Below, piece after piece: positions 45,653 through 55,510 of a DNA stretch of 64,000 bases. The DNA comes from Franzmannia pantelleriensis. GTDB lineage: Bacteria; Pseudomonadota; Gammaproteobacteria; Pseudomonadales; Halomonadaceae. Numbering within the stretch: the first letter of the stretch is position 1; each line of letters begins with the position of its first letter. The translations under genes and the position numbers were made by a program. The notes below the pieces were generated by a model, which worked only from the letters and a program-made list of their open reading frames with translations, did no database searches and had not been told where the DNA came from. The DNA is taken from NCBI RefSeq assembly GCF_900102875.1, contig NZ_FNGH01000002.1:124001-188000 (forward strand), in the 5' to 3' direction.

Positions 45653-46599
45653 GGCTGCTCCTCCAGGCTCAGGGTGGTGCCCAGCAGGTGCTGAGCGCCG
45701 GGTACCAGCCACACCGGATCGAGGCGGGTGCAGGCGGCCTCGATGCACAGGAAGTGGCGGCCGGCATCGGCGGGGGTATCGTCGGGCAGCTCGGTATCGG
45801 GATGCCAGATCACCGTGGAGTCGCTGCCCTGCTTGGCCACGCGCAGGCGACGGTTGCCGTCGTCGAGTACCACCTCGCGGTTGGAGTGATAGATGCGGTC
45901 CAGCGACCCGCGGACGCCTAGCTCGCCCTGCTGGTCGCACTCGGCGAAGCCGGCCAGCTTGTCCAGGTAGCGGGCGCCGGCCAGCCCTTCGACGCGGCAG
46001 CCGTGCACGTCGCCGACGGCGAAGTAGCTGTGCAGTGCGGCGCTGAACTTGACCGGTGTCTCGCCGCGATGCTCGGTGACCAGCTCGACGTGCAGTCGCT
46101 GAGCGTTGGCCTGGATCACTGCCCGCGGGGCCAGCTGGCTGTGCAGGCGTTCGGCCGGTGAAAGGTGCAGCTCGACGCCGCCGTCGTGCTCGTCGACGGC
46201 TTCCAGGATCCAACTGGCCTTGCGTGCCGGGCCGTGCATCGGCCCCGAACGGTCCGGCGACTCATCGGCGGTGTGTTCGTCGGCAAACCACGGCCAGCAC
46301 AGCGGAATCCCACCGCGAATCGCCCCAGGCAGATCCTGCGGGGTGGGCGTTACCCATAGCCAGCCGCCTGCGTCGGCGCAGCGAGAGCCTTCAGCTGTCG
46401 CGGTTTCGGGCGACGGTAGAGAGCCTTCAGCTGTCGCGGTTTCGGGCGACGGGAGAAAGTGTAATACCTGAGCACCCTGCAGCGAGACCGCCAGCTCGCC
46501 CCAGGGCTCGTTGGCCAGCCATACCTCACGGCCGGCCCATTCGGTATGGCGCTGGCCTTGGGTGTCGTCGAGCAGTGCGCGCAGCGACTCGGGGATCAT
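45649..46599 (-). CDS. D-hexose-6-phosphate mutarotase (YeaD/aldose 1-epimerase-like)
   Basis: This 316-residue epimerase accelerates anomer exchange of glucose 6-phosphate and relatives. Family marks include AIRGGIPLCWPWF near residue 95, MHGPARKASW, and a later HSYFAVGD with the catalytic-type histidine. The start at 46599 has a strong GGAGGTGG site; a TTG at 46617 is less likely. An in-frame tandem duplication of 12 residues (PSPETATAEGSL-type unit) lies in a loop after residue 50. The gene follows glk by 14 bases and precedes the aldo/keto reductase by overlap. Confidence 0.88.
   Translation of the reverse strand: MIPESLRALLDDTQGQRHTEWAGREVWLANEPWGELAVSLQGAQVLHFLPSPETATAEGSLPSPETATAEGSRCADAGGWLWVTPTPQDLPGAIRGGIPLCWPWFADEHTADESPDRSGPMHGPARKASWILEAVDEHDGGVELHLSPAERLHSQLAPRAVIQANAQRLHVELVTEHRGETPVKFSAALHSYFAVGDVHGCRVEGLAGARYLDKLAGFAECDQQGELGVRGSLDRIYHSNREVVLDDGNRRLRVAKQGSDSTVIWHPDTELPDDTPADAGRHFLCIEAACTRLDPVWLVPGAQHLLGTTLSLEEQP
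46383..46454. repeat. Two tandem 36-bp repeats inside the mutarotase gene
   Basis: Units at 46383-46418 and 46419-46454 differ by one base. Each contains the dyad GTCGC-GGTTTCG-GGCGAC and encodes 12 residues in frame. The position corresponds to a variable surface loop before GGWLWVTP, so the reading frame and fold should survive. Such tandem units may vary in copy number between strains. Confidence 0.9.
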
Positions 46600-46613
46600 G
46601 CCACCTCCAACAG

Positions 46614-47582
46614 TCAATCAACCTCGGGATTGTGCAGGGCCTCGGCTGCGCCCAGCAAGCCGGTCCAGGGCGCGGTGACGACCCGCACCGGAATTTCGGC
46701 ATTGTAGGCGTTCATGCGCCCCTTGTCGGCAAAGGCCTCGCCGAAGCGGCTACGCGGCACCCAGTCGATCAGGCGCGGCATGATGCCCCCGCACAGGTAG
46801 ACGCCGCCTCGGGCGCCCAGGGTCAGGGCGGCATCGCCGCAGACGTCGCCGAGTACCTTGAGGAAGCGCTTGACGGTGTCCGTGGCCACGGCATCGCCCT
46901 GGTTGGCCGCTGCGGTGACCTCGGCAGGGGAGCTGTAGCGCGGCGTAGCGCCCTTCAGCGAGCAGTGAGCCGCATACAGGTCTGCCAGCCCCTGACCACA
47001 TAAGATGCGTTCCACCGACACGCGCCCATAGCGATTGCGGAAATAGCGCAGCAGGTTCTGCTCGCGCTCATCGGTGGGGGCGAAGGTGACATGCCCGCCC
47101 TCAGCGGGCAGCGGGATCCAGGCCTGGCGACCGGGCACCAGGCCGGCCACCCCCAGGCCGGTGCCGGGACCGATCACCAGTCGAGCGGCGTGACTATCGG
47201 CGTGGCCGGGTTTGATGCTGACCAGTTCTCGATCATCGACGTGTGGTACGCCGAGGGCCTGGGCGGTGAAGTCGTTGAGGGTCTTGAACAGCGTCAGGTC
47301 GAGCGCTGCCTGCACCTCGGACTTGGCGACGTCCCAGTGGTTGTTGGTCATCTGGATGCGATCGCTGTGTACCGGACAGGCAAACGCCAGACACGCCTCG
47401 CGGGGCGCCTGCTCGCCGGCGTGCTCGACCCGCGCCAGGTAGTCGCGTACTGCCTCCACCAGCCCTGGGTAGTCGGCGCAGGGTAGGCTGAGGATATGCT
47501 GGGGCTCGAAAGCTCCCGGGGTGACCAGCGCGAAGCGGGCGTTGGTACCCCCAATATCACCGATCAGGGCCGGTCGCGACAT
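46614..47582 (-). CDS. glk: Glucokinase
   Basis: This 322-residue hexokinase of the bacterial Glk family has phosphate-binding GDIGGTNARFAL at the N-terminus, the sugar site in NNHWDV and LNDFTAQALGV, then GPGTGLGVAGL and the C-terminal ARGGVYLCGGI. Start at 47582; longer ORF extensions are antisense to edd. It lies 2 bases after edd, so the pair is coupled. It commits glucose to glucose 6-phosphate for the Entner-Doudoroff pathway. Confidence 0.95.
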   Translation of the reverse strand: MSRPALIGDIGGTNARFALVTPGAFEPQHILSLPCADYPGLVEAVRDYLARVEHAGEQAPREACLAFACPVHSDRIQMTNNHWDVAKSEVQAALDLTLFKTLNDFTAQALGVPHVDDRELVSIKPGHADSHAARLVIGPGTGLGVAGLVPGRQAWIPLPAEGGHVTFAPTDEREQNLLRYFRNRYGRVSVERILCGQGLADLYAAHCSLKGATPRYSSPAEVTAAANQGDAVATDTVKRFLKVLGDVCGDAALTLGARGGVYLCGGIMPRLIDWVPRSRFGEAFADKGRMNAYNAEIPVRVVTAPWTGLLGAAEALHNPEVD

Positions 47583-47584
47583 GG

Positions 47585-49471
47585 TCAGGCATCCTCTTCG
47601 TGAATCTGCTCGACCTGACGCGCCAGGTCGTCGGCCTCGAAACCGCCGAATACCCCGGCCCCCTCCTCGGCGCGCATTGCCAAGTGGCGGAAGCCACCAA
47701 ACAGCTCGCGGCCGAGGCCTACATGGTAGTGATCGAGATCGCCGATGCGACGTTCGCGGTTGGCCCATTCGCCGGCGGCGAGCTTGACCTCGAGGGTGCC
47801 GGCATCGGCATCGAGTCGCACGATGTCGCCGTCACGCAGTTTGGCCAGCGGGCCGCCATCGAGTGCTTCGGGGCTCATGTGGATGGCCGCGGGCACCTTG
47901 CCCGAGGCGCCGGACATGCGCCCGTCGGTGACCAGTGCCACCTTATAGCCGCGGTCCTGCAGCACGCCCAGGTAGGGGGTCAGCTTGTGCAGCTCCGGCA
48001 TGCCGTTGGCCTTGGGGCCCTGGAAGCGCACCACGGCGATCACATCGCGGTCGAGCTCACCGGCCTCGAAGGCGCCCTTGAGATCGTTCTGGTCCTCGAA
48101 GATCTTGATCGGCGCTTCGACCACGCGATGCTCGGGCTTGACCGCGGAGATCTTGATCACGCCGCGACCCAGGTTACCGTCCAGCACGGTGAGCCCGCCG
48201 GTGGCGGCGAACGGCTTGGCCACCGAGGTCAGCACCTCGCTGTCGAGGCTCTGCTCGGGCCCTTCACGCCACACCAGCTTGCCATTCTCGAGGAACGGCT
48301 CCTGGGTGTAGGCGGTGAGGTCGGTACCGAACACCGTGGGGATATCGCTATGAATCAGGCCGGCATTGATCAGCTCGCGGAACAACAGGCTCATGCCGCC
48401 GGCGGCCTGGAAGTGATTGATATCGGCCTGGCCGTTGGGATAGACCTGCATCAGGCTTGGCGTGACGGCAGAGAGCTCGGTGAAGTCGTTCCAGTCGATG
48501 GTGATGCCTGCCGCGGCGGCCATCGCCACCAGGTGCAGGGTATGGTTGGTAGAGCCGCCGGAGGCCAGCAGGCCGACGATGGCATTGACGATGGCGCGCT
48601 CGTCGATCTGTTGATAGAAGGGACGATATTCGCCGCCGGGCTCGCTGTTGCGGATCGCCTGTTCGGTGGCGAAGCGGGTCAGCGCCTCGCGCATCTCGGT
48701 GCCGGGGTTGACGAAGGAGGTGCCCGGCAGGTGCAGCCCCATCATCTCCATCATCAACTGGTTGGAGTTGGCGGTACCGTAGAAGGTGCAGGTGCCGGGG
48801 CTATGGTAGGACTCGGACTCGGCCTCGAGCAGCGCGTCGCGGCCGACCTTGCCCTCGGCAAACAGCTGACGCACCCGCGCCTTCTCCTTGTTGGGCAGGC
48901 CGCTGGGCATGGGGCCGGCGGGCACGAACATCGCCGGCAGATGGCCGAAGCGCGCCGCGCCGATGAACAGCCCCGGCACGATCTTGTCACATACTCCGAG
49001 GTAGAGTGCCGCATCGAACATGTTGTGGGATAGCCCCACGGCGGTGGCCATGGCAATCACGTCGCGTGAGAACAGCGACAGCTCCATGCCTGGCTGGCCC
49101 TGGGTCACGCCGTCGCACATCGCCGGGACGCCGCCGGCGAACTGGGCGGTGGAGCCCATGGCGCGTGCTGCGGCTTTGATGGTCTCGGGAAAGGTTTCGA
49201 GTGGCTGGTGAGCCGAGAGCATGTCGTTATAGGCTGAGACGATGCCCAGGTTGGCGCTATTCATCAGCTTTAGCTGATCCTTGTCCTGGGCGCCGCAGGC
49301 GGCGAAGCCGTGGGCCAGGTTGCCGCAGGAGAGCTCGCCGCGGTGAACGCCTCGCCGGTGCTGATCGGCCATGCGCTGCTCGTAGAGGGCGCGGCGCTCG
49401 GCTGAGCGCTCACGAATTCGGGCGGTGACACGGCTGACCGTGGCATTGAGAGACGGCGCTGAAGGGGCCAT
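47585..49471 (-). CDS. edd: Phosphogluconate dehydratase (Entner-Doudoroff)
   Basis: This 628-residue iron-sulfur enzyme converts 6-phosphogluconate to 2-keto-3-deoxy-6-phosphogluconate. It belongs to the IlvD/Edd family, with [15 protein letters not shown], conserved cysteines at AACGAQ, AMCDG and YLGVCDK, and [12 protein letters not shown] in the C-terminal part. The ATG at 49471 is preferred to the TTG two codons earlier. The start region faces gap across a spacer with a perfect palindrome. No eda or zwf is in the window. Confidence 0.96.
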   Translation of the reverse strand: MAPSAPSLNATVSRVTARIRERSAERRALYEQRMADQHRRGVHRGELSCGNLAHGFAACGAQDKDQLKLMNSANLGIVSAYNDMLSAHQPLETFPETIKAAARAMGSTAQFAGGVPAMCDGVTQGQPGMELSLFSRDVIAMATAVGLSHNMFDAALYLGVCDKIVPGLFIGAARFGHLPAMFVPAGPMPSGLPNKEKARVRQLFAEGKVGRDALLEAESESYHSPGTCTFYGTANSNQLMMEMMGLHLPGTSFVNPGTEMREALTRFATEQAIRNSEPGGEYRPFYQQIDERAIVNAIVGLLASGGSTNHTLHLVAMAAAAGITIDWNDFTELSAVTPSLMQVYPNGQADINHFQAAGGMSLLFRELINAGLIHSDIPTVFGTDLTAYTQEPFLENGKLVWREGPEQSLDSEVLTSVAKPFAATGGLTVLDGNLGRGVIKISAVKPEHRVVEAPIKIFEDQNDLKGAFEAGELDRDVIAVVRFQGPKANGMPELHKLTPYLGVLQDRGYKVALVTDGRMSGASGKVPAAIHMSPEALDGGPLAKLRDGDIVRLDADAGTLEVKLAAGEWANRERRIGDLDHYHVGLGRELFGGFRHLAMRAEEGAGVFGGFEADDLARQVEQIHEEDA

Positions 49472-49505
49472 GAGCAACCTCGCTAGACGGTGGGTGGTGG
49501 CAATG

Positions 49506-49521
49506 TTGGTAAATTTACCAA
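49506..49521. promoter_or_regulatory. Perfect palindrome between edd and gap, possible HexR operator
   Basis: TTGGTAAATTTACCAA is a perfect 16-base dyad, 34 bases before the edd start and 134 before gap. In Pseudomonas the divergent edd and gap-1 genes are controlled by HexR, whose sites are AT-centred dyads in the same location. The match to published HexR motifs is partial, so another regulator is possible. Confidence 0.6.
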
Positions 49522-49655
49522 AAAAATGCCTTGAATGTCGTCATCCTTTGGGCCAAATTAGGTTTTAGACGTAGTATAGTTTCAAGAAGACGCTTTTACA
49601 CTCGAACAGACAGCGGATAACAGCTGCTATCGACAGAACGCACGAGGATGCCGCC

Positions 49656-50657
49656 ATGACGTTACGTATCGCCATCAACGGGTTCGGCCGGATCGGCCGC
49701 AACGTGGTCCGCGCGCTTTACGAGAACGGCTTCCGCCAGCAGGTCCAGGTGGTCGCCATCAATGACCTGGGCGACCCGTCGCTCAACGCGCATTTGCTCA
49801 AGCATGACACCGTTCACGGCCATTTTCCTTTCCCGGTCGACCATGACGAAGAGAGCTTGAGCATCGACGGCGACCGCATCCACATCCTTTCCGAGCGTGA
49901 CCCGGCGCAGCTGCCGTGGCAGCGCCTCGGGGTCGATCTGGTGATGGAGTGCACCGGGCTGTTCACTAAACGTGATGCCGCCGCCAAGCACCTTGCTGCC
50001 GGCGCCGGCCAGGTGTTGATCTCGGCGCCGAGTCCCGATGCCGACGCCACCGTGGTGTTCGGTGTCAATGAGGACGTGCTGACCGCCGAGCACAAGGTTG
50101 TCTCCAACGCCTCCTGCACCACCAACTGCCTGGCGCCGGTGGCCAAGGCGCTCAACGATGCGGTGGGTATCGAGAACGGCCTGATGACCACGGTGCATGC
50201 CTACACCAACGATCAGAATCTTTCGGATGTTTACCACAGCGACCCCTACCGCGCGCGCAGTGCTACGCATTCGATGATCCCCACCAAGACCGGCGCCGCC
50301 GCCGCGGTGGGCCTGGTGCTGCCGGAACTGGCTGGCAAGTTCGACGGCCTGGCGGTGCGTGTGCCGGTGATCAACGTGTCGCTGGTCGATCTGGTGTTCA
50401 ACGCCGGGCGCGACACCACCAAGGAAGAGATCAACCAGATCGTGGCCAAGGCCGCGGAGGGCTCCAAGGTGCTGGCGGTCAACGCTCAGCCGCTGGTCTC
50501 CATCGATTTCAACCACGACCCCAACTCCTCGACCTTCGACGCCAATCACACTCGCGTCAATGGTCGGCTGGTCAAGGTGATGGCCTGGTACGACAACGAA
50601 TGGGGCTTCTCGAACCGTATGCTGGATACCGCGCTGGCCATGGCCGCAGCGCGCTGA
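49656..50657 (+). CDS. gap: Type I glyceraldehyde-3-phosphate dehydrogenase
   Basis: This 333-residue enzyme has [12 protein letters not shown] for NAD binding, AINDLGD after the second strand, catalytic cysteine in [12 protein letters not shown] near residue 153 and [12 protein letters not shown] at the C-terminus. It resembles Pseudomonas Gap-1, which lies divergent from edd-glk in the same way. It serves glycolysis below the Entner-Doudoroff cleavage. A hairpin terminator follows at 50755-50784 after a separate inverted repeat. Confidence 0.95.
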   Translation: MTLRIAINGFGRIGRNVVRALYENGFRQQVQVVAINDLGDPSLNAHLLKHDTVHGHFPFPVDHDEESLSIDGDRIHILSERDPAQLPWQRLGVDLVMECTGLFTKRDAAAKHLAAGAGQVLISAPSPDADATVVFGVNEDVLTAEHKVVSNASCTTNCLAPVAKALNDAVGIENGLMTTVHAYTNDQNLSDVYHSDPYRARSATHSMIPTKTGAAAAVGLVLPELAGKFDGLAVRVPVINVSLVDLVFNAGRDTTKEEINQIVAKAAEGSKVLAVNAQPLVSIDFNHDPNSSTFDANHTRVNGRLVKVMAWYDNEWGFSNRMLDTALAMAAAR

Positions 50658-50675
50658 TCCACCCTGCGTAGCGAT

Positions 50676-50738
50676 ATCATGCCGGCGCGGCCGCATCGCG
50701 CACTCACGGCTCCGCTCGCACGGTTGCGCCGGCATGAT
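50676..50738. repeat. 13-bp inverted repeat downstream of gap
   Basis: ATCATGCCGGCGC (50676-50688) and GCGCCGGCATGAT (50726-50738) are exact reverse complements separated by 37 bases. It lies just after gap and before its terminator. It could be an RNA hairpin, a protein-binding site or a small mobile repeat; nothing in the window distinguishes these. Confidence 0.55.
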
Positions 50739-50754
50739 GTCCTACTTCTGCTCG

Positions 50755-50784
50755 CCACAGGGGCGCCTTTGGGCGCCCCTGTGG
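50755..50784 (+). terminator. Terminator-like hairpin after gap
   Basis: CCACAGGGGCGCC (50755-50767) pairs perfectly with GGCGCCCCTGTGG (50772-50784) around TTTG, followed by CGTTTGT. It separates gap from the downstream acyltransferase-like gene. Confidence 0.8.
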
Positions 50785-50839
50785 CGTTTGTACAACGGCA
50801 GAGTATGCTGGGCGACAACGTCGCCACCGTGAGGAGCGC

Positions 50840-52003
50840 ATGAGCCGTCTCGAATCTCCCCCTACTGCCTCGATGCTGCAGGTGCGCGAAGTGGCCTCGA
50901 TGACCGCCGTGCCGCGGGCCGACTGGAACGCGCTGGTCGGTGACGACCACCCCTTTCTGCGCCATGAGTTTCTCGATGCGCTCGAGACCACGGGGGCGGT
51001 GGGCGAGTCCAGCGGCTGGGTGCCACGGCATTTGACCCTGTGGCAGGGCCCACGACTGGTGGGTGTTCTTCCGCACTACGACAAGTACCACTCGCGCGGC
51101 GAATACGTCTTCGACTGGGCCTGGGCCGATGCCTGGGAGCGGGCCGGCGGCGCCTACTACCCCAAGGGACTATCGGCGATTCCTTTCACGCCGGTGCCGG
51201 GGCCACGCATGGCGCTGTCCGCCGAGGTCGATGCGTTAGCAGCAGCGCGCGCCTTCGCGGCGGTGCTCGAGGCTCAGCCGCGCTCCAGCTGGCACCTGCT
51301 GTTCGCCGCGGCCAATCAGGTCGATGCCTGGCAGGCCGCCTGGCCGGCGCTGCTGACGCGCCACGGCGTGCAGTTTCAGTGGCAGGATCGTGGTTTCGGC
51401 GACTTCGACGGCTTTCTCGCCGCCATGACCACCAAGCGGCGCAAGGCGATCCGCCGTGAGCGCCGGCTGGTCGCCGAGCAGGGCGTGACGCTTCGACGCC
51501 TGGTGGGTCGAGAGATCGACGCCGCGGCGCTGGCGCACTTCTATCGCTGCTACTGCATCACCTACCTCGAGCGCGGCCAGCAGCCCTATCTGTCCCATGA
51601 GTTCTTCCAGCGCCTGCACGAGACATTGCCGGACACACTGGTGCTGATTCAGGCCAGGGTCGAGGGCAAGCCGGTGGCGGCAGCGCTTTGCCTGCAAGGC
51701 GCGAACACCCTGTATGGTCGCTACTGGGGTAGTGAGGTGGTCGCCGACTGTCTGCACTTCGAAGCCTGCTACTACCAGGGTATCGAGCATTGCCTCGAGC
51801 GCGGCCTGAGGCGCTTCGACCCCGGCACCCAGGGCGAACACAAGCTTAGCCGCGGCTTCGCGCCGGTGGCGCTGCGCTCGCTGCACCATATCGCCGACCC
51901 GCGGCTGCGCGATGCCGTGGCGCGCTTTTGCGACGATGAGCGACGCCACGTCGAGGCCTACCGACTGCATGCGGCTGCGTCGCTGCCGTTCAAGGCGCAG
52001 TAA
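50840..52003 (+). CDS. Peptidogalycan biosynthesis/DUF482 protein of the GNAT superfamily
   Basis: This 387-residue protein of the DUF482 (FemAB-like GNAT) family is commonly called peptidogalycan biosynthesis protein. Typical segments include HPFLRHEFLDALE near residue 35, VLPHYDKYHSRGEYVFDW, and a C-terminal acceptor region with YYQGIEHCLERGLRRFDPG and GEHKLSRGF. GAGGAGC precedes the ATG. Function is unproven; FemAB folds transfer aminoacyl or acyl groups. It is separated by 125 bases from ftsB and so may be independently transcribed. Confidence 0.8.
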   Translation: MSRLESPPTASMLQVREVASMTAVPRADWNALVGDDHPFLRHEFLDALETTGAVGESSGWVPRHLTLWQGPRLVGVLPHYDKYHSRGEYVFDWAWADAWERAGGAYYPKGLSAIPFTPVPGPRMALSAEVDALAAARAFAAVLEAQPRSSWHLLFAAANQVDAWQAAWPALLTRHGVQFQWQDRGFGDFDGFLAAMTTKRRKAIRRERRLVAEQGVTLRRLVGREIDAAALAHFYRCYCITYLERGQQPYLSHEFFQRLHETLPDTLVLIQARVEGKPVAAALCLQGANTLYGRYWGSEVVADCLHFEACYYQGIEHCLERGLRRFDPGTQGEHKLSRGFAPVALRSLHHIADPRLRDAVARFCDDERRHVEAYRLHAAASLPFKAQ

Positions 52004-52128
52004 AGACCTCCTCTTCGACCTGCCGTCAGCGTCCCTCGCTCAAATCATCTGAGCAATGCTAGCGGGTCGCGGTAGCGGCAGCGTTGGTGGCATAATGCCG
52101 GCCATCATTTACGCGACAGGATGTCTCC

Positions 52129-52476
52129 ATGCTCAAGTGGCTCGCCATTGTGCTGATCGGCCTGATTGCGCTGCTGCAGTATCAGCTGTGGTTCGGCGAC
52201 GGTGGCGTGGCGGAGCTGGCTGACATTCGCGCCCGCGCCGATGCGCTGGAGGAGCAGAACGTGCCGTTGCGCGCGCGTAACGCACGCCTCGCCGCCGAGG
52301 TCATCGACCTGCAGACCGGCCTCGACGCCATCGAGGAGCGCGGTCGCAGCGACATCGGTATGGTGCGTGCCGACGAGCAGTTCTACTGGGTGCCCGGCGT
52401 GGTGGCAGAGAGCGCTATCGTCGAACAGCGCGCCCTGCAGTCGGCCACTCAGGCAGGCGAGGAAGGCGCGCCATGA
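52129..52476 (+). CDS. ftsB: Cell division protein FtsB
   Basis: This 115-residue bitopic divisome protein has an N-terminal membrane segment (LAIVLIGLIALLQYQLWFG), then a coiled coil at about residues 28-70 (DIRARADALEEQN) and the C-terminal GMVRADEQFYWVP that binds FtsL/FtsQ. It starts the ftsB-ispD-ispF-truD-surE-pcm group and overlaps ispD by 4 bases. Usually eno lies just upstream of ftsB; here it does not. Confidence 0.93.
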   Translation: MLKWLAIVLIGLIALLQYQLWFGDGGVAELADIRARADALEEQNVPLRARNARLAAEVIDLQTGLDAIEERGRSDIGMVRADEQFYWVPGVVAESAIVEQRALQSATQAGEEGAP

Positions 52477-53204
52477 GCCGACTATGGCTGATCGTACCGG
52501 CCGCCGGAGTAGGGCGGCGCATGCAGTCCGAGTGCCCCAAACAGTATCTGCCGCTGGCCGGGCGCACGGTGCTGGCCCAGACCCTGGCGCGGCTGCATGC
52601 GGCCTTTCCAGCGGCCACGCTGTGCCTGTGCCTGGCCCGCGACGATGCTCGCTTCGACGCCTCGATGGTGCCCTTCGCCGACTGGCGGCGCATCGACGGT
52701 GGTGCCGAACGGGCCGATTCAGTGGTCGCGGCGCTGGCGGCAGTCGCCTCCGAGGCGGCCGATGACGACGCGGTGCTGGTGCACGATGCCGCCCGGCCCT
52801 GCGTGGCGACGGACGATCTCATTCGACTGCTGGCGGCAGTGAGGGAGGTGCCCGACGGGGCGCTGCTGGCCGCCCCGGTGGCCGATACCATGAAACGCGC
52901 CGCCGCCGACGGTCGGGTAGCCGGCACCGAGCTTCGCGACGGGCTATGGCATGCGCTGACGCCACAGGGCGCATGCTTTGGCCTGCTGCGGGAGGCCTAT
53001 CGCACCGCCTTGGCTCAGGGCGTGGCGTTGACTGACGAGTCTTCAGCGCTGGAGACCATGGGCCGCGCACCGCGGCTGGTGGCGGGACGCCGCAACAACC
53101 TCAAGATCACCCAGCCCGACGACCTGGCGCTGGCCGAGCAGATCCTCGCCGCCCAGGTCTCGCGCAATCCGCCGTTGGCGGCGCAACACAAGGCAAGCAC
53201 ATGA
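52473..53204 (+). CDS. ispD: 2-C-methyl-D-erythritol 4-phosphate cytidylyltransferase
   Basis: This 243-residue enzyme of the MEP isoprenoid route transfers CMP to methylerythritol phosphate. Nucleotide-binding [18 protein letters not shown] is at the N-terminus, followed by [18 protein letters not shown] and TPQGACFG. It overlaps ftsB and ispF by 4 bases each. Product goes on to IspE (elsewhere) and IspF, encoded next. Confidence 0.95.
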   Translation: MSRLWLIVPAAGVGRRMQSECPKQYLPLAGRTVLAQTLARLHAAFPAATLCLCLARDDARFDASMVPFADWRRIDGGAERADSVVAALAAVASEAADDDAVLVHDAARPCVATDDLIRLLAAVREVPDGALLAAPVADTMKRAAADGRVAGTELRDGLWHALTPQGACFGLLREAYRTALAQGVALTDESSALETMGRAPRLVAGRRNNLKITQPDDLALAEQILAAQVSRNPPLAAQHKAST

Positions 53205-53692
53205 CCCTGCGTATCGGCCACGGCTTCGATGTTCACCGCTTCGGCGACGGCGACCACCTGATCATCGGCGGGGTGCGGATGCCTTTCGACCATGGCTTCG
53301 TCGCCCACTCCGATGGCGACGTATTGCTGCACGCAATCAGCGACGCGCTGCTCGGTGCCTGTGCGCTGGGCGATATCGGCCGCCATTTCCCGGATACCGA
53401 TCCTGCCTTTGCCGGCGCCGACAGTCGCGATCTGCTGCGCCATGTCATGGGCCTGGTGCGCGAGGCCGGCTATCGGGTCGCTAACCTCGACGCCACGCTG
53501 ATGGCCCAGGCACCAAAGATGGCCCCGCATGTGGCCAACATGGCCGCCAACATCGCCGCGGATCTCGGCATCGAGTCAGGGGCAGTCAACGTCAAGGCCA
53601 CCACCACCGAGCGACTTGGCTTTACCGGTCGTGGTGAGGGCATTGCCGCCGAAGCAGTGGTGCTGTTGATGGCCGGCGCCGACCATGAGTGA
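53201..53692 (+). CDS. ispF: 2-C-methyl-D-erythritol 2,4-cyclodiphosphate synthase
   Basis: This 163-residue trimeric zinc enzyme has metal ligands in GHGFDVHRF and [17 protein letters not shown], and substrate contacts in FPDTDPAF and [17 protein letters not shown]. It acts in the same MEP pathway as IspD. Overlaps with ispD (4 bases) and truD (8 bases) indicate one tightly coupled transcript. Confidence 0.96.
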   Translation: MTLRIGHGFDVHRFGDGDHLIIGGVRMPFDHGFVAHSDGDVLLHAISDALLGACALGDIGRHFPDTDPAFAGADSRDLLRHVMGLVREAGYRVANLDATLMAQAPKMAPHVANMAANIAADLGIESGAVNVKATTTERLGFTGRGEGIAAEAVVLLMAGADHE

Positions 53693-54731
53693 GCCCTGGC
53701 CGCCGGTCTGGCCGCGGGTGCTGGAGGCCGAGTTCGGCTCCCCACCGCAGGGTGAGTACCGCGCCGTGCCGGAGGACTTTCGGGTCGAGGAGTGCCTCGA
53801 CTTCGCCCCCGAAGGCGAAGGCGAGCACCTATGGCTGTGGGTCGAGAAACGCGATCTCAGCACCCTCGAGCTGGCGCGGCGGTTGGCGCGGGCCTGCGAG
53901 GTCACGCCGCGTGACATCGGCTATGCCGGCATGAAGGATCGCGTGGCGGTGACCCGCCAATGGCTGTCGGTGCACCTTCCTGGGCGCCAGGCCCCCGCCG
54001 ACCTCGACGAGCGGCTGGCCGACACGCCGGTGACGCTGCTCGAGCAAGTGCGACATCCGCGCAAACTCAAGCGCGGCGTGCATCGTGCCAACCGCTTTAC
54101 GCTGCGTCTCAGCGGTGCCGTGGTGGATGACCCACGGCTCGAGGCGCGCTGGCAGCGGCTGATCGACGCCGGCGTGCCCAACTACTTCGGCCCTCAGCGG
54201 TTCGGCCCTGAGGGGCGCAACCTGGCCAAGGCGCGGGCGATCCTCGCCAAGGGCTGGCGCAAGCGCGAGGACCGCGAGGGCATGCTGCTTTCCACCGCGC
54301 GTAGTTACCTGTTCAACCAGCTGCTGGCCCGGCGCATTGTTGCCGGTGACTGGGCCACGCCGCTGGACGGCGAGCTGCTGGTGCTCGACGGCACCGCCAG
54401 TCAGTTTGCCAGCGCGAGCGTAGACGCCGCGCTGCTCGAGCGCGCCGCGCGCCTCGACGTGCATCCCAGTGGGGTGTTATGGGGCAGCGGAGACGCGGCG
54501 ACCAGCGCGGCGGCACTGGCCCACGAGCAGGCGGTGATCGCTGCCGAGCCTGCACTCGCCGAGGGTCTGGTGCGCGCCGGGGTGCGCATGGGGCGCCGTC
54601 CGCTGCGGGTGCGACTCGGCGAGCCTAGCCTGTCGCGGGAGGCGCAATCGCTGACGCTGGACTTTGCGTTGCCGCGGGGCGCTTTCGCCACCGCGGTGCT
54701 GCGTGAGCTGATCGACCATGCGAGCCTATGA
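53685..54731 (+). CDS. truD: tRNA pseudouridine(13) synthase
   Basis: This 348-residue pseudouridine synthase modifies U13 of tRNA-Glu. The catalytic aspartate is in [15 protein letters not shown] near residue 84, with RNRFTLRL-type and [11 protein letters not shown] segments and the TruD insertion domain between about residues 155 and 300. It begins 8 bases before the ispF stop and ends 32 bases before surE. Confidence 0.95.
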   Translation: MSEPWPPVWPRVLEAEFGSPPQGEYRAVPEDFRVEECLDFAPEGEGEHLWLWVEKRDLSTLELARRLARACEVTPRDIGYAGMKDRVAVTRQWLSVHLPGRQAPADLDERLADTPVTLLEQVRHPRKLKRGVHRANRFTLRLSGAVVDDPRLEARWQRLIDAGVPNYFGPQRFGPEGRNLAKARAILAKGWRKREDREGMLLSTARSYLFNQLLARRIVAGDWATPLDGELLVLDGTASQFASASVDAALLERAARLDVHPSGVLWGSGDAATSAAALAHEQAVIAAEPALAEGLVRAGVRMGRRPLRVRLGEPSLSREAQSLTLDFALPRGAFATAVLRELIDHASL

Positions 54732-54763
54732 CCTTCGACCATCACCGCTAGCGGGAGAGCGCC

Positions 54764-55510
54764 ATGCGCAAACTGTTACTGTCCAATGATGATGGCGTCC
54801 ATGCGCCAGGCCTGCACGCCCTGTATCAGGCGCTGAGTCAGCATGCCCGGCTGCGGGTGGTAGCGCCGGATCGTGACAAGAGCGGGGCCAGCAATTCGCT
54901 GACCCTGACCCGGCCGCTGGCACTCACCGCCATGGATAATGGCTTCTACAGTGTCGACGGAACGCCTGCCGACTGTGTCTATCTCGGCGTCAACGGCGTC
55001 TGGGATGACAAGCCTGACCTGGTGGTGTCGGGGATCAATCACGGCGGCAATCTGGGCGACGATGTGCTCTACTCGGGCACCGTGGCGGCGGCCATGGAAG
55101 GGCGTAACCTGGGCATGACGGCGATCGCCATGTCGCTGGTTGGCACCCGCTTCTTCGAGACCGCCGGACGGGTCGCGGCTAGCCTGATCGGCGCTGCCGA
55201 ACAGCTGTCGTTGCCGCCGCGCAGCCTGCTCAACGTCAATGTGCCGGATCTGCCGTGGGAAGAGATCCGCGGCTTCAAGGTCACCCGGCTGGGCTTTCGC
55301 GGGCCCGCGGCGCGGCCAATGAAGGTCGAGGATCCGCGCGGTCGTGAGCGCTACTGGATTGCGGCGGTGGGCGAGAATGCCGATGATGGACCGGATACCG
55401 ATTTTGCCGCCGTCGAGGCGGGCTATGTGTCGATTACGCCGCTGCAGATCGATCTGACCCGGCATGCGGCACGTGAAGACGTTCAGGGTTGGTTGGATGC
55501 ACTCACCTGA
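54764..55510 (+). CDS. surE: 5'/3'-nucleotidase SurE
   Basis: This 248-residue metal-dependent nucleotidase, linked to stationary-phase survival, has the metal site [12 protein letters not shown] at the N-terminus, NSLT with the conserved Ser/Asn pair, and [28 protein letters not shown] site precedes the ATG. It overlaps pcm by 14 bases, as in many gammaproteobacteria. Confidence 0.95.
   Translation: MRKLLLSNDDGVHAPGLHALYQALSQHARLRVVAPDRDKSGASNSLTLTRPLALTAMDNGFYSVDGTPADCVYLGVNGVWDDKPDLVVSGINHGGNLGDDVLYSGTVAAAMEGRNLGMTAIAMSLVGTRFFETAGRVAASLIGAAEQLSLPPRSLLNVNVPDLPWEEIRGFKVTRLGFRGPAARPMKVEDPRGRERYWIAAVGENADDGPDTDFAAVEAGYVSITPLQIDLTRHAAREDVQGWLDALT

Noticed and set aside
45653-46213. N-terminal extension making a 480-residue aldo/keto reductase fusion
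   Set aside because: The extension is antisense-like Arg/Ala-rich sequence over the mutarotase gene. The ATG at 45652 overlapping the mutarotase stop gives a normal-length reductase.
47600-49033. 477-codon plus-strand open frame opposite edd
   Set aside because: Antisense shadow of edd with Gly/His/Leu-rich low-complexity translation.
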